A stretch of DNA of 6,196 nucleotides, taken from the NCBI GenBank assembly GCA_938038825.1, contig CALHST010000209.1, positions 1 to 6,196 on the forward strand, given 5' to 3'. The DNA is from an uncultured Paracoccaceae bacterium (lineage in GTDB: Bacteria > Pseudomonadota > Alphaproteobacteria > Rhodobacterales > Rhodobacteraceae). Positions within the stretch are counted from its first letter, which is position 1, and every line of letters starts with the position of its first letter. Positions 1 through 5,910 of this stretch are shown here, piece by piece. A program made the translations under genes and the position numbers. Below the pieces are notes generated by a model. That model searched no databases, was not told the DNA's origin, and saw only the letters and a list, made by a program, of their open reading frames with translations.

Positions 1-654
1 CATGAGCGTCTGCGCGCGTTGTTGCAGCCCTTGCTCGCGACATCGTTTTTGCTGTGTGACTGGCTGGTGGACAATGATCATTTTGGGGCTGAACAAATCA
101 TCATTGGCAGCGCGTCGTCGAAAACCGGGTTGGGGTTGTGCAAATTCCTGGCGGATTTGCCGGGCCGTCCCAAAAAGATTGTGGGCCTGACCTCGCACGG
201 CAACGCTGATTTTGTCCGCGCCCTGAATGCCTGTGATCAGGTGATCACCTATGACGCGGTCGACACAATTGATCCGGTGCCGTCTGTCTATGTGGATATG
301 TCCGGCAATGCCGAGGTCAAAGCGCAGCTTCACACCCATCTGGCAGAGGTCCTTAAACATTCCTGCGCAGTTGGCACCAGCCATTGGGACAAGTTCAGGA
401 TGTCACAAGACCTTGCGGGCCCCAAACCCAAGTTCTTCTTTGCACCGGCCCAAATCGAAAAGCGGCGCGCTGATTGGGGGCCCGGTGTCATCGAAAAACA
501 AATCGCAGCAGCATGGCAGGGCATTGCGTCCGATGCGCAATCTTGGCTGGATGTGACATGTCATACGGGGCTAGAGGCCGCTCTTCCGGTTTATGATGCC
601 TTAGCACGGGGCAAGGCGAACCCGCGTGATGGTCACATAATCGAGTTAACCTGA
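1..654 (+). CDS. DUF2855 family protein, 5'-truncated by the window edge
   Basis: The frame is open from the first base and ends at TGA 652-654, so 217 C-terminal codons are visible and the true start lies upstream. The visible part begins with a segment rich in Leu/Phe (LLQPLLATSFLLCDWLVDND) followed by IIIGSASSKTGLGL, which I recognise as the pattern of the DUF2855 family. That small-residue-rich stretch after a beta-strand, and a later strand ending VYVDMSGN, fit a Rossmann-like half of a medium-chain-dehydrogenase-like fold; this is inference. No catalytic residues can be assigned and no enzymatic activity is known to me for the family. The TTG at 19-21 lies inside continuous family-like sequence and is not the start. 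The gene converges on, and overlaps by 9 bp, the radical SAM gene on the other strand, so the two are separate transcription units. Confidence 0.8.
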   Translation, partial: HERLRALLQPLLATSFLLCDWLVDNDHFGAEQIIIGSASSKTGLGLCKFLADLPGRPKKIVGLTSHGNADFVRALNACDQVITYDAVDTIDPVPSVYVDMSGNAEVKAQLHTHLAEVLKHSCAVGTSHWDKFRMSQDLAGPKPKFFFAPAQIEKRRADWGPGVIEKQIAAAWQGIASDAQSWLDVTCHTGLEAALPVYDALARGKANPRDGHIIELT

Positions 655-1593
655 ACAGGACGCGCCACCCAGAACGCAGAATTTCGCGCAATGTGGGTGG
701 TTCAGGGCGACAGGCACCTCTGCCTCTTCCAGGGTGGTGCCAAGTTCGAATTCTGCATCATAGGGCAGCAATGTACAGGCCAGCACGGCAGGCTTTTCAG
801 CCCCTTTGCGTTTCACCACCATGCGCGAGGATGCGCACATCATCGCATTGGGCGACTTGTCCAAGATGCCCCAACAGGCCGTGGTAATTTCCGGCACGTC
901 CACCGTTTCGTCCATTTCCGGGAACAACACTGTTTCCGCCGGGTTTGATGCATCAATGTCAAAAGCGTGGTCTGTATAGAACGCGCCGTAACCCGCACGG
1001 CTTTGTGCATCGCTGTCACCCCAGATGGTGCGGCCCGCCACAGCCATCTTGAACCCATTGTCGCGCAGCCATTCCATGCCAACCAATGTTTTGGCAAAGC
1101 TGCCCGCGCCGCGTTCTTCGTCATGCAGGGTTGCATCATAGTGATCGACAGACACCCGCATGGTGATCTTGCCGGGATAGGCTTCGTTCAGGTCCACCAA
1201 CCCGCGCTGCATCTTCTTGCGCATCATCGGGCGCATTGCATTGGTCAGGATCAACACATCATACCCGCGTTCCAGCGCGGCACGCGTGATGTCGATCATG
1301 TCGGGGTTCATGAACGGCTCGCCCCCGGTAAAGGCGATTTCGCGCACGTTCCAATTGCGATCTTCCAGTTGGTCCAGATACTGAGCAACCTCTGCCGTCG
1401 TGATATAGACAAGCGCATCATTGGTGGGCGAGCTTTTGATATAGCAGCTTGCACATTCAATGTTGCACAAAGTTCCTGTATTAAACCACAGGGTTTGCGG
1501 ATCACTCAGCGCGACTTTGGCGCGGGCTTCGCCTTTGGCCGTGACGTTGGGGTCCTGGAATTTGCCTGTATTGGCGTCTGCGAGGTCTTTCAT
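646..1593 (-). CDS. Radical SAM iron-sulfur protein, substrate unknown
   Basis: This is a 315-residue protein. Residues 43-50 (CNIECASC) give the CX3CX2C motif that binds the SAM-cleaving 4Fe-4S cluster, followed by Tyr51. TGGEP at 89-93 is the SAM-binding motif. The C-terminal third has six more cysteines (240, 253, 273, 302, 306, 313), ending in HPHCAKFCVLGGASCSG, which resembles an auxiliary-cluster (SPASM/Twitch-like) region. Such proteins are cytosolic and often modify peptides or small molecules, but I cannot name the substrate. The frame stays open to 1716, but I chose ATG at 1591-1593 because AAGGGG lies 5 nt upstream (minus strand of 1599-1604) and the upstream residues look non-coding. 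It is divergent from zwf, sharing a 180-bp control region, and tail-to-tail with the DUF2855 gene. No precursor-peptide gene is visible nearby. Confidence 0.85.
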   Translation of the reverse strand: MKDLADANTGKFQDPNVTAKGEARAKVALSDPQTLWFNTGTLCNIECASCYIKSSPTNDALVYITTAEVAQYLDQLEDRNWNVREIAFTGGEPFMNPDMIDITRAALERGYDVLILTNAMRPMMRKKMQRGLVDLNEAYPGKITMRVSVDHYDATLHDEERGAGSFAKTLVGMEWLRDNGFKMAVAGRTIWGDSDAQSRAGYGAFYTDHAFDIDASNPAETVLFPEMDETVDVPEITTACWGILDKSPNAMMCASSRMVVKRKGAEKPAVLACTLLPYDAEFELGTTLEEAEVPVALNHPHCAKFCVLGGASCSG

Positions 1594-1623
1594 TGGTGCC
1601 CCTTGAGTGACAATTTGCTCGGA

Positions 1624-1637
1624 CACTAATCTTAGTG
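1624..1637. promoter_or_regulatory. Perfect palindrome upstream of the radical SAM gene
   Basis: CACTAA-TC-TTAGTG is a perfect inverted repeat with 6-bp arms and a 2-bp centre, lying 30 bp upstream of the radical SAM start codon. A 2-nt loop is too small for an RNA hairpin with the full stem, so a DNA-binding site is the likelier reading. It uses the same CTAA/TTAG words as the palindrome near zwf but in the opposite arrangement. The regulator is unknown. Confidence 0.4.
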
Positions 1638-1673
1638 GCGCCGGGCGCAAGAAAAAATGTGGTCTAATCGGCG

Positions 1674-1705
1674 TTGACGGTATTGTGATCATTTCTGGGT
1701 ATGTT
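1674..1705 (+). promoter_or_regulatory. Weak sigma70-like promoter candidate for zwf-pgl-pgi
   Basis: TTGACG at 1674-1679 is a good -35 element. The best downstream -10 match is TATGTT at 1700-1705 (four of six consensus bases), but the spacer is 20 bp, longer than ideal; a shifted -10 at 1699-1704 gives 19 bp. A start near 1711 would leave a 5' leader of roughly 60 nt. The -10 overlaps the palindrome at 1701-1716, which would suit repression. Confidence 0.3.
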
Positions 1706-1716
1706 AGGGCTAACAT
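1701..1716. promoter_or_regulatory. LacI-family-type operator (CceR-like) upstream of zwf
   Basis: ATGTTAG-GG-CTAACAT is a perfect inverted repeat with 7-bp arms around a 2-bp centre. Its core, TGTTAG-N2-CTAACA, has the form typical of LacI/GalR-family operators, whose centre is usually CG; here it is GG. As I recall, the alphaproteobacterial regulator CceR, which controls Entner-Doudoroff and other central carbon genes, binds a site of this form. The position, 58 bp before the zwf start and overlapping the promoter candidate, fits a repressor site. The palindrome is observed; its assignment to CceR is inferred. Confidence 0.6.
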
Positions 1717-1725
1717 GCTAGCAAA

Positions 1726-1759
1726 ACGGGGATGTTGGCAGCTGAATTGTTCATCCCGT
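1726..1759 (+). promoter_or_regulatory. 5'-UTR hairpin next to the zwf ribosome binding site
   Basis: ACGGGGATG (1726-1734) can pair with CATCCCGT (1752-1759), giving eight base pairs with one bulged G and a 17-nt loop. The right arm ends exactly where the Shine-Dalgarno sequence begins at 1760. The stem does not bury the Shine-Dalgarno, so it may stabilise the message or keep the site exposed. It could also be coincidental. Confidence 0.35.
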
Positions 1760-1767
1760 AAGGAGGA
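1760..1767 (+). promoter_or_regulatory. Strong Shine-Dalgarno fixing the zwf GTG start
   Basis: AAGGAGGA is nearly the full anti-Shine-Dalgarno complement and sits 6 nt before GTG at 1774. This decides the start, because no in-frame ATG lies near the N-terminus of the nucleotide-binding fold. Confidence 0.8.
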
Positions 1768-1773
1768 CTTGTT

Positions 1774-3234
1774 GTGGTCTCGCGCGTAATTCCTGTTGAA
1801 CCGTTCGATTTGGTCATTTTCGGTGGTACCGGTGATTTGGCCCGACGAAAGATCCTGCCGGGGCTGTTTCGCAGATTCTGCGCAGGCCAGATGCCCAAAA
1901 ATTCTCGTATTATTGGGGCGGCCCGTGCGGATATGGACGCGGCGGCCTATCAGGCCTTTGTGGGTGAGGCGATTTCCGAATTCGGCGGCGCGCGCACCTG
2001 CGAAGATGGGACGTTACAAGAGTTCTTGGCGCAAATCAGTTACCAAACCGTGGATATTCGCGGAGATAACGGCTGGGACATGCTTAAGGCTGACTTGTCA
2101 GGCGATGGTCGGGTCGAAGCGTTCTATTTCTCGGTGGGGCCAAGCCTGTTTGGTGATATTGCCGAACGTCTGCATCGCTTTGGTATGGCCACGCCTGACA
2201 CACGGATCGTCGTGGAAAAACCCTTTGGCCGGGATCTTGACACCGCAAAGGCGCTGAACGCAACGCTGGCCACCCATTTCGAGGAAGGCCAGATCTATCG
2301 GATTGATCACTATTTGGGCAAGGAAACGGTTCAGAACCTCATGGCGGTTCGGTTCGGCAATGTGTTGTTCGAACCATTGTGGAATTCCCAATATATCGAC
2401 CACATCCAGATCACCGTTGCGGAAACCGTGGGCGTTGGTGGGCGCGGTGAGTATTATGACAAATCGGGTGCCATGCGGGATATGGTGCAAAACCATTTGA
2501 TGCAATTGTTGTGCCTGATTGCCATGGAACCCCCGGCCAAATTTGACCCGGATTCCGTGCGGGACGAAAAGCTGAAAGTCATCCGCGCGCTAGAGCCGGT
2601 AGAATTGCACCACATGGTACGAGGCCAATACGAAGCAGACGGTGATGAACCCGATTACCGCACGGCGGTGAATGATCCCAGATCCCGTACAGAAAGCTTT
2701 GTGGCGATCAAAGCGCATGTGTCGAATTGGCGTTGGGCGGGCACGCCGATCTATTTGCGCACGGGCAAGAACCTTGTGGCGCGCTCGTCCGAAATTGCGG
2801 TGGTCTTCAAACCCTTGGCGCATTCGATTTTCAGCACGGGAGAGGCAGACTTGCCCTCCAATGTGTTGGCCATTCAGTTGCAACCCAACGAAGGCATCAC
2901 CATGAACGTGACGATCAAGGAACCCGGTCCCGGTGGGATGCGCCTTGTCGATGTGCCTTTGGATATGACTTTTGCCGAAGCCTTGGGGGAAGAGGGCGGT
3001 GATCCACCGGACGCCTATGAACGCCTGATCATGGATGTGATCCGGGGCAACCAAACCCTGTTCATGCGCGGAGACGAAGTCGAGGCCGCATGGGCATGGA
3101 CAGACCCCATCATCGAAGGCTGGCAGGCGCGCCATGATGTCCCCAAACCCTATGAGCCGGGCAGTTCTGGTCCCACAGATTCCGATCAACTGATGATCCG
3201 GGACAACCGCAAATGGCGGGAGATCAAAGTATGA
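1774..3234 (+). CDS. zwf: Glucose-6-phosphate 1-dehydrogenase
   Basis: This cytosolic enzyme oxidises glucose-6-phosphate to 6-phosphogluconolactone with NADP+ or NAD+, the entry step of the Entner-Doudoroff and oxidative pentose-phosphate routes. The protein has 486 residues, the normal family length. Residues 17-26 (GGTGDLARRK) are the coenzyme-binding GxxGDLxxRK motif. RIDHYLGKE around 176-184 is the active-site signature; Asp178, His179 and Lys183 correspond to the Leuconostoc enzyme's Asp177, His178 and Lys182. YYDKSGAMRDMVQNH ends at His241, matching the catalytic base His240. Translation starts at GTG behind a strong ribosome binding site. It is the first gene of a three-gene operon, and its TGA overlaps the pgl start in ATGA, suggesting translational coupling. 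The palindrome at 1701-1716 is its likely operator. The sequence appears intact; cofactor preference cannot be read with certainty. Confidence 0.97.
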   Translation: MVSRVIPVEPFDLVIFGGTGDLARRKILPGLFRRFCAGQMPKNSRIIGAARADMDAAAYQAFVGEAISEFGGARTCEDGTLQEFLAQISYQTVDIRGDNGWDMLKADLSGDGRVEAFYFSVGPSLFGDIAERLHRFGMATPDTRIVVEKPFGRDLDTAKALNATLATHFEEGQIYRIDHYLGKETVQNLMAVRFGNVLFEPLWNSQYIDHIQITVAETVGVGGRGEYYDKSGAMRDMVQNHLMQLLCLIAMEPPAKFDPDSVRDEKLKVIRALEPVELHHMVRGQYEADGDEPDYRTAVNDPRSRTESFVAIKAHVSNWRWAGTPIYLRTGKNLVARSSEIAVVFKPLAHSIFSTGEADLPSNVLAIQLQPNEGITMNVTIKEPGPGGMRLVDVPLDMTFAEALGEEGGDPPDAYERLIMDVIRGNQTLFMRGDEVEAAWAWTDPIIEGWQARHDVPKPYEPGSSGPTDSDQLMIRDNRKWREIKV

Positions 3235-3899
3235 ATATCGTCGACTATGCCGATCGCGAGATGTTGGCTTTGGCCGTGGCAGATCGCCTTGTCAGCGATT
3301 TGAAAACCGCGTTGTTGCATCATGATCACGTGACTTTGGCAGTGCCGGGCGGAACCTCTCCGGGGCCGATTTTTGATGTGATGTCTGCTGTGGCGCTGGA
3401 TTGGGATCGCGTGTCGGTCATGTTGACGGATGAACGGTGGGTGCCCGAAGGGCACGAACGGTCCAACACAACGCTGGTGAAATCCCGTCTTCTGAAAGGG
3501 GCTGCAGCCGCAGCCGGGTTCGTACCCTTTGTGGATGAGGGCACACCAGAAGAGGTCTGTGCACAGAAATCCGTTGGCATGGCCGCACTGTTGCCGATTT
3601 CGGTGATGTTGCTGGGCATGGGCGAAGACATGCACACTGCGTCCCTGTTCCCGGATGCGCCGGGCTTGGACGCAGCGTTGGCGCCAGATGCTCCGGCTTT
3701 GTGTGTCGTGAAACCAGACAGCCAGCCGGATGCGCGGGTCAGCCTTGCAGGTCACGTGATCGCAGGCGCATTGGCCAAACATTTGGTGATCTATGGCGCC
3801 GCAAAACGCACCGCGTTGGACCGGGCCAAGGATCTTGCCCCCGAAGTTGCCCCGATCCACGTGGCGATGACAGATTTGACAGTACATTGGGCGGAGTAA
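3231..3899 (+). CDS. pgl: 6-phosphogluconolactonase (DevB/SOL type)
   Basis: Pgl hydrolyses 6-phosphogluconolactone, the Zwf product, to 6-phosphogluconate. The protein has 222 residues, slightly short but normal for the bacterial DevB-type family, which shares a fold with glucosamine-6-phosphate isomerases. Family motifs appear in order: VPGGTSPG (38-45), TDERWVP (66-72) and LGMGEDMHTASLFP (128-141). In the last motif the usual DGH is DMH; the His thought to be catalytic (His135) is kept, and I recall DMH as a common alphaproteobacterial variant. I chose ATG 3231 because it gives the ATGA overlap with the zwf stop and has GGGAG about 9 nt upstream. An in-frame ATG at 3213 would add six residues and is possible but has a poorer ribosome binding site. 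It is the middle gene of the operon, 5 bp before pgi. Confidence 0.93.
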   Translation: MNIVDYADREMLALAVADRLVSDLKTALLHHDHVTLAVPGGTSPGPIFDVMSAVALDWDRVSVMLTDERWVPEGHERSNTTLVKSRLLKGAAAAAGFVPFVDEGTPEEVCAQKSVGMAALLPISVMLLGMGEDMHTASLFPDAPGLDAALAPDAPALCVVKPDSQPDARVSLAGHVIAGALAKHLVIYGAAKRTALDRAKDLAPEVAPIHVAMTDLTVHWAE

Positions 3900-3904
3900 C
3901 AGCC

Positions 3905-5482
3905 ATGTGGGATAGCTTGAAAACACTGGCCGACCGGGATCTGCGGATCCTTGACTTGTTTGACGCAGACGACACGCGGGCAGGGGCTTATTCGACCACG
4001 GCCTGCGATATGCTGTTTGACTATTCCAAGACGGGTATCGATTCTGCGGCCAGGGATGCCTTGTTGGCCTTGGCGGATCGGGCCAATTGGACGGCACGCC
4101 GTGATGCGATGTTTTCCGGCGAGAAGATCAACGAAACGGAAGGGCGCGCAGTCTTGCACACGGCGTTGCGCAATCTGGATGGCGACCCGATTGACGTGGA
4201 CGGCGCAGATGTCATGCCCGAGGTTTTGGCGACATTGGATCGCATGGCAGAGTATGCAAACGCGGTCCGGTCCTCGGATATTACAGATGTGGTCAATATC
4301 GGAATTGGCGGATCTGACTTGGGGCCTGTTATGGCTGTGCGCGCACTTAGCCCGTATCACGATGGACCGAACGTGCATTTTGTGTCGAACGTGGATGGTG
4401 CACATATCTCGGATATCTTGCGGGGGCTTAATGCCAAAACCACTTTGGTGATTGTGGCCTCTAAAACCTTTACCACCATTGAAACCATGACCAATGCCCG
4501 CACAGCCCGCGCGTGGATGCAAGATCAGGGCGGCGACCCCGCAGCACAATTCGCAGCGCTTTCGTCGGCCGAAGACAAAACGGCTGACTTTGGTATCCCA
4601 GCCGAACGCGTGTTTGGCTTTGAGGATTGGGTTGGGGGGCGTTATTCCATGTGGGGGCCCATTGGCCTTAGCATTATGATGGCCATTGGCGCAGAAGCGT
4701 TTCGCGCATTCCTGCGAGGTGGCCAGCGGATGGATACCCATTTCTGCGCCGCCAAAGGTGTTGAAAACATGCCCTTGATGCTGGCGCTTGTCGGGATCTG
4801 GCATCGCCAAGGCTGCGGCTTTGGATCCCGCGCTGTGCTGCCTTATGATGAACGTCTGGGCCGTTTGCCTGCGTATCTGCAGCAGCTTGAAATGGAAAGT
4901 AACGGCAAGTCCGTTGCGATGGACGGGCAGGCGCTGCCGGTGCCCTCTGGCCCGATTGTCTGGGGAGAGCCGGGCACCAACGGGCAACATGCGTTTTACC
5001 AATTGATCCATCAGGGCACAGATGTAATCCCGTGTGAATTTTTGGTGGCGGCCAATGGGCATGAGCCGGACCTGAAACACCATCACGCGTTGCTGGTGGC
5101 CAATTGCCTTGCACAATCCGAAGCCTTGATGCGCGGGCGCACCCACGATGAAGCGCGCGCCAAGATCCAAGGGACGTTCGAAGGCGCAGAGCTGGAACGC
5201 CAAGCGGCCCACCGGGTGTTCGCAGGCAACCGCCCATCAACCACATTGATGTATCCAACGCTGGATCCAGCGACCTTGGGCGCGATCATCGCGTTGTATG
5301 AACACCGGGTCTTTGTCGAAGGCGTGATTTTGGGCATCAATTCATATGATCAATGGGGCGTGGAACTGGGCAAAGAACTTGCCACGGCGTTGGGGCCCAT
5401 TGTGGCAGGCGATGAAAGTGCCGAGAGCAAAGACGGCTCCACCCGCGCATTGGTGTCGTTTCTTCACCAAAACCGGGTCTGA
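3905..5482 (+). CDS. pgi: Glucose-6-phosphate isomerase
   Basis: Pgi interconverts glucose-6-phosphate and fructose-6-phosphate in the cytosol, normally as a dimer. The protein has 525 residues, close to the usual 540-550. Sugar-phosphate-binding segments are visible at 133-140 (GIGGSDLG) and 186-191 (SKTFTT). DWVGGRYSMWGPIG (241-254) matches the first family signature and GVILGINSYDQWGVELGK (473-490) the second, ending in the active-site Lys490. WGEPGTNGQH contains the catalytic Glu355, and the catalytic His lies in the HHH at 392-394. The frame continues upstream to 3701, but ATG 3905 is the start: GGAG lies 8 nt before it, upstream residues overlap pgl, and MWDSLK is a typical N-terminus. 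It is the last gene of the operon and recycles fructose-6-phosphate into the Zwf reaction in organisms that rely on the Entner-Doudoroff route. Confidence 0.97.
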   Translation: MWDSLKTLADRDLRILDLFDADDTRAGAYSTTACDMLFDYSKTGIDSAARDALLALADRANWTARRDAMFSGEKINETEGRAVLHTALRNLDGDPIDVDGADVMPEVLATLDRMAEYANAVRSSDITDVVNIGIGGSDLGPVMAVRALSPYHDGPNVHFVSNVDGAHISDILRGLNAKTTLVIVASKTFTTIETMTNARTARAWMQDQGGDPAAQFAALSSAEDKTADFGIPAERVFGFEDWVGGRYSMWGPIGLSIMMAIGAEAFRAFLRGGQRMDTHFCAAKGVENMPLMLALVGIWHRQGCGFGSRAVLPYDERLGRLPAYLQQLEMESNGKSVAMDGQALPVPSGPIVWGEPGTNGQHAFYQLIHQGTDVIPCEFLVAANGHEPDLKHHHALLVANCLAQSEALMRGRTHDEARAKIQGTFEGAELERQAAHRVFAGNRPSTTLMYPTLDPATLGAIIALYEHRVFVEGVILGINSYDQWGVELGKELATALGPIVAGDESAESKDGSTRALVSFLHQNRV

Positions 5483-5486
5483 TCCG

Positions 5487-5522
5487 AAAATCTGATGCAT
5501 CGGCATGCGACGCGCTGATTTT
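5487..5522 (+). terminator. Weak stem-loop just after pgi, possible terminator
   Basis: AAAATC (5487-5492) can pair with GATTTT (5517-5522), and inside it GCAT (5497-5500) with ATGC (5505-5508) around CGGC. It starts 4 nt after the pgi stop and the right arm ends in TTTT. The stem is interrupted by a 4 x 8 internal loop and no longer U tract follows, so it is a weak intrinsic terminator at best. Confidence 0.25.
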
Positions 5523-5551
5523 GCAAAGCTGTTCTGAACAAAGCGGGCGGG

Positions 5552-5591
5552 TATCCCAGCCGCTTTGGACATTTGCGGGCCAAATGGGATA
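5552..5591. repeat. Imperfect inverted repeat downstream of pgi
   Basis: TATCCCA (5552-5558) and TTTGG (5564-5568) pair with TGGGATA (5585-5591) and CCAAA (5580-5584), giving 12 pairs interrupted by a 5-nt bulge (GCCGC) on the left arm, with an 11-nt loop. It could act as a 3'-end processing or termination structure for the zwf operon message, but no uridine run follows. It might also be a relic of a mobile element. Confidence 0.4.
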
Positions 5592-5878
5592 AAGACTGTT
5601 TCTTTTGAACCTCTGACGGCGGAGGAAATCGAGTAGGTCGACACCCCCTTTCGCTTTTTTGGTGTTTGTCATAACTGGCACGGCCGCCTCTGTCCTCCGG
5701 CGTGTGGGGGAATGCCCGTGATCATTGAACGCGCGCCGTTCCAATTCCTTCAAAACACCGCACTAAGCCACCCAAAACAAGCGCATTGCGAACAAAGGAC
5801 CGACGGTAGCGCATCGTTGCGTATGTCGGGTGTGCGGAGAGGCTGTGTGAAAATTCCCCCTTTTGATCCAGATGATAC

Positions 5879-5884
5879 TATAAT
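5879..5884 (+). promoter_or_regulatory. Consensus -10 element upstream of the transposase
   Basis: TATAAT is a perfect -10 hexamer 26 bp before the transposase start. No matching -35 is found at 16-19 bp: TTGATC at 5863-5868 is only 10 bp away and the correctly spaced bases are CCCCCT. It may be a weak transposase promoter. Confidence 0.3.
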
Positions 5885-5910
5885 TTCCGTACTCGGTATG
5901 GAGGTTGTTT

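Larger units (their letters stand above)
5483..5838. other. Gene-free stretch between pgi and the insertion sequence
   Basis: No convincing gene is present. Minus-strand frames are open across 5342-5644 and 5337-5753, but they have no well-placed ribosome binding site, run antisense into the end of pgi, and resemble no family I know. The plus-strand frame from 5712 runs through the insertion-sequence end into another frame of the transposase and is not a gene. The stretch may be intergenic DNA plus decayed mobile-element sequence; this cannot be decided here. It contains the stem-loops at 5487-5522 and 5552-5591. Confidence 0.5.

Noticed and set aside
967..1629. A 220-codon plus-strand open frame opposite the radical SAM gene.
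   Set aside because: The minus-strand frame carries clear radical SAM motifs, and the plus-strand translation has no domain features.
2590..3189. A 199-codon minus-strand open frame inside zwf.
   Set aside because: It is a shadow of zwf with no ribosome binding site or family resemblance.
3701..3904. A 68-residue N-terminal extension of pgi.
   Set aside because: It lies wholly within pgl and its stop region in another frame; the ATG at 3905 has its own ribosome binding site and gives a normal Pgi N-terminus.
3186..4097. A 303-codon minus-strand open frame opposite pgl.
   Set aside because: It is antisense to pgl and flanking operon genes, with low-complexity residue composition and no recognisable domain.
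3791..5212. A 473-codon open frame on the minus strand opposite pgl and pgi.
   Set aside because: It is antisense to two certain enzyme genes, has no family-like sequence, and is rich in His/Arg/Gln as expected for a shadow of GC-biased coding DNA.
5641..5665. A short ACACC/GGTGT inverted repeat around a pyrimidine-rich loop.
   Set aside because: Only five base pairs with a 15-nt loop, well within chance expectation.
5342..5753. Two overlapping minus-strand open frames after pgi (100 and 138 codons).
   Set aside because: The first would start at GTG 5644 with a purine run directly adjacent and no proper spacing; both run antisense into pgi and match no family I know. Kept only as part of the unassigned stretch.
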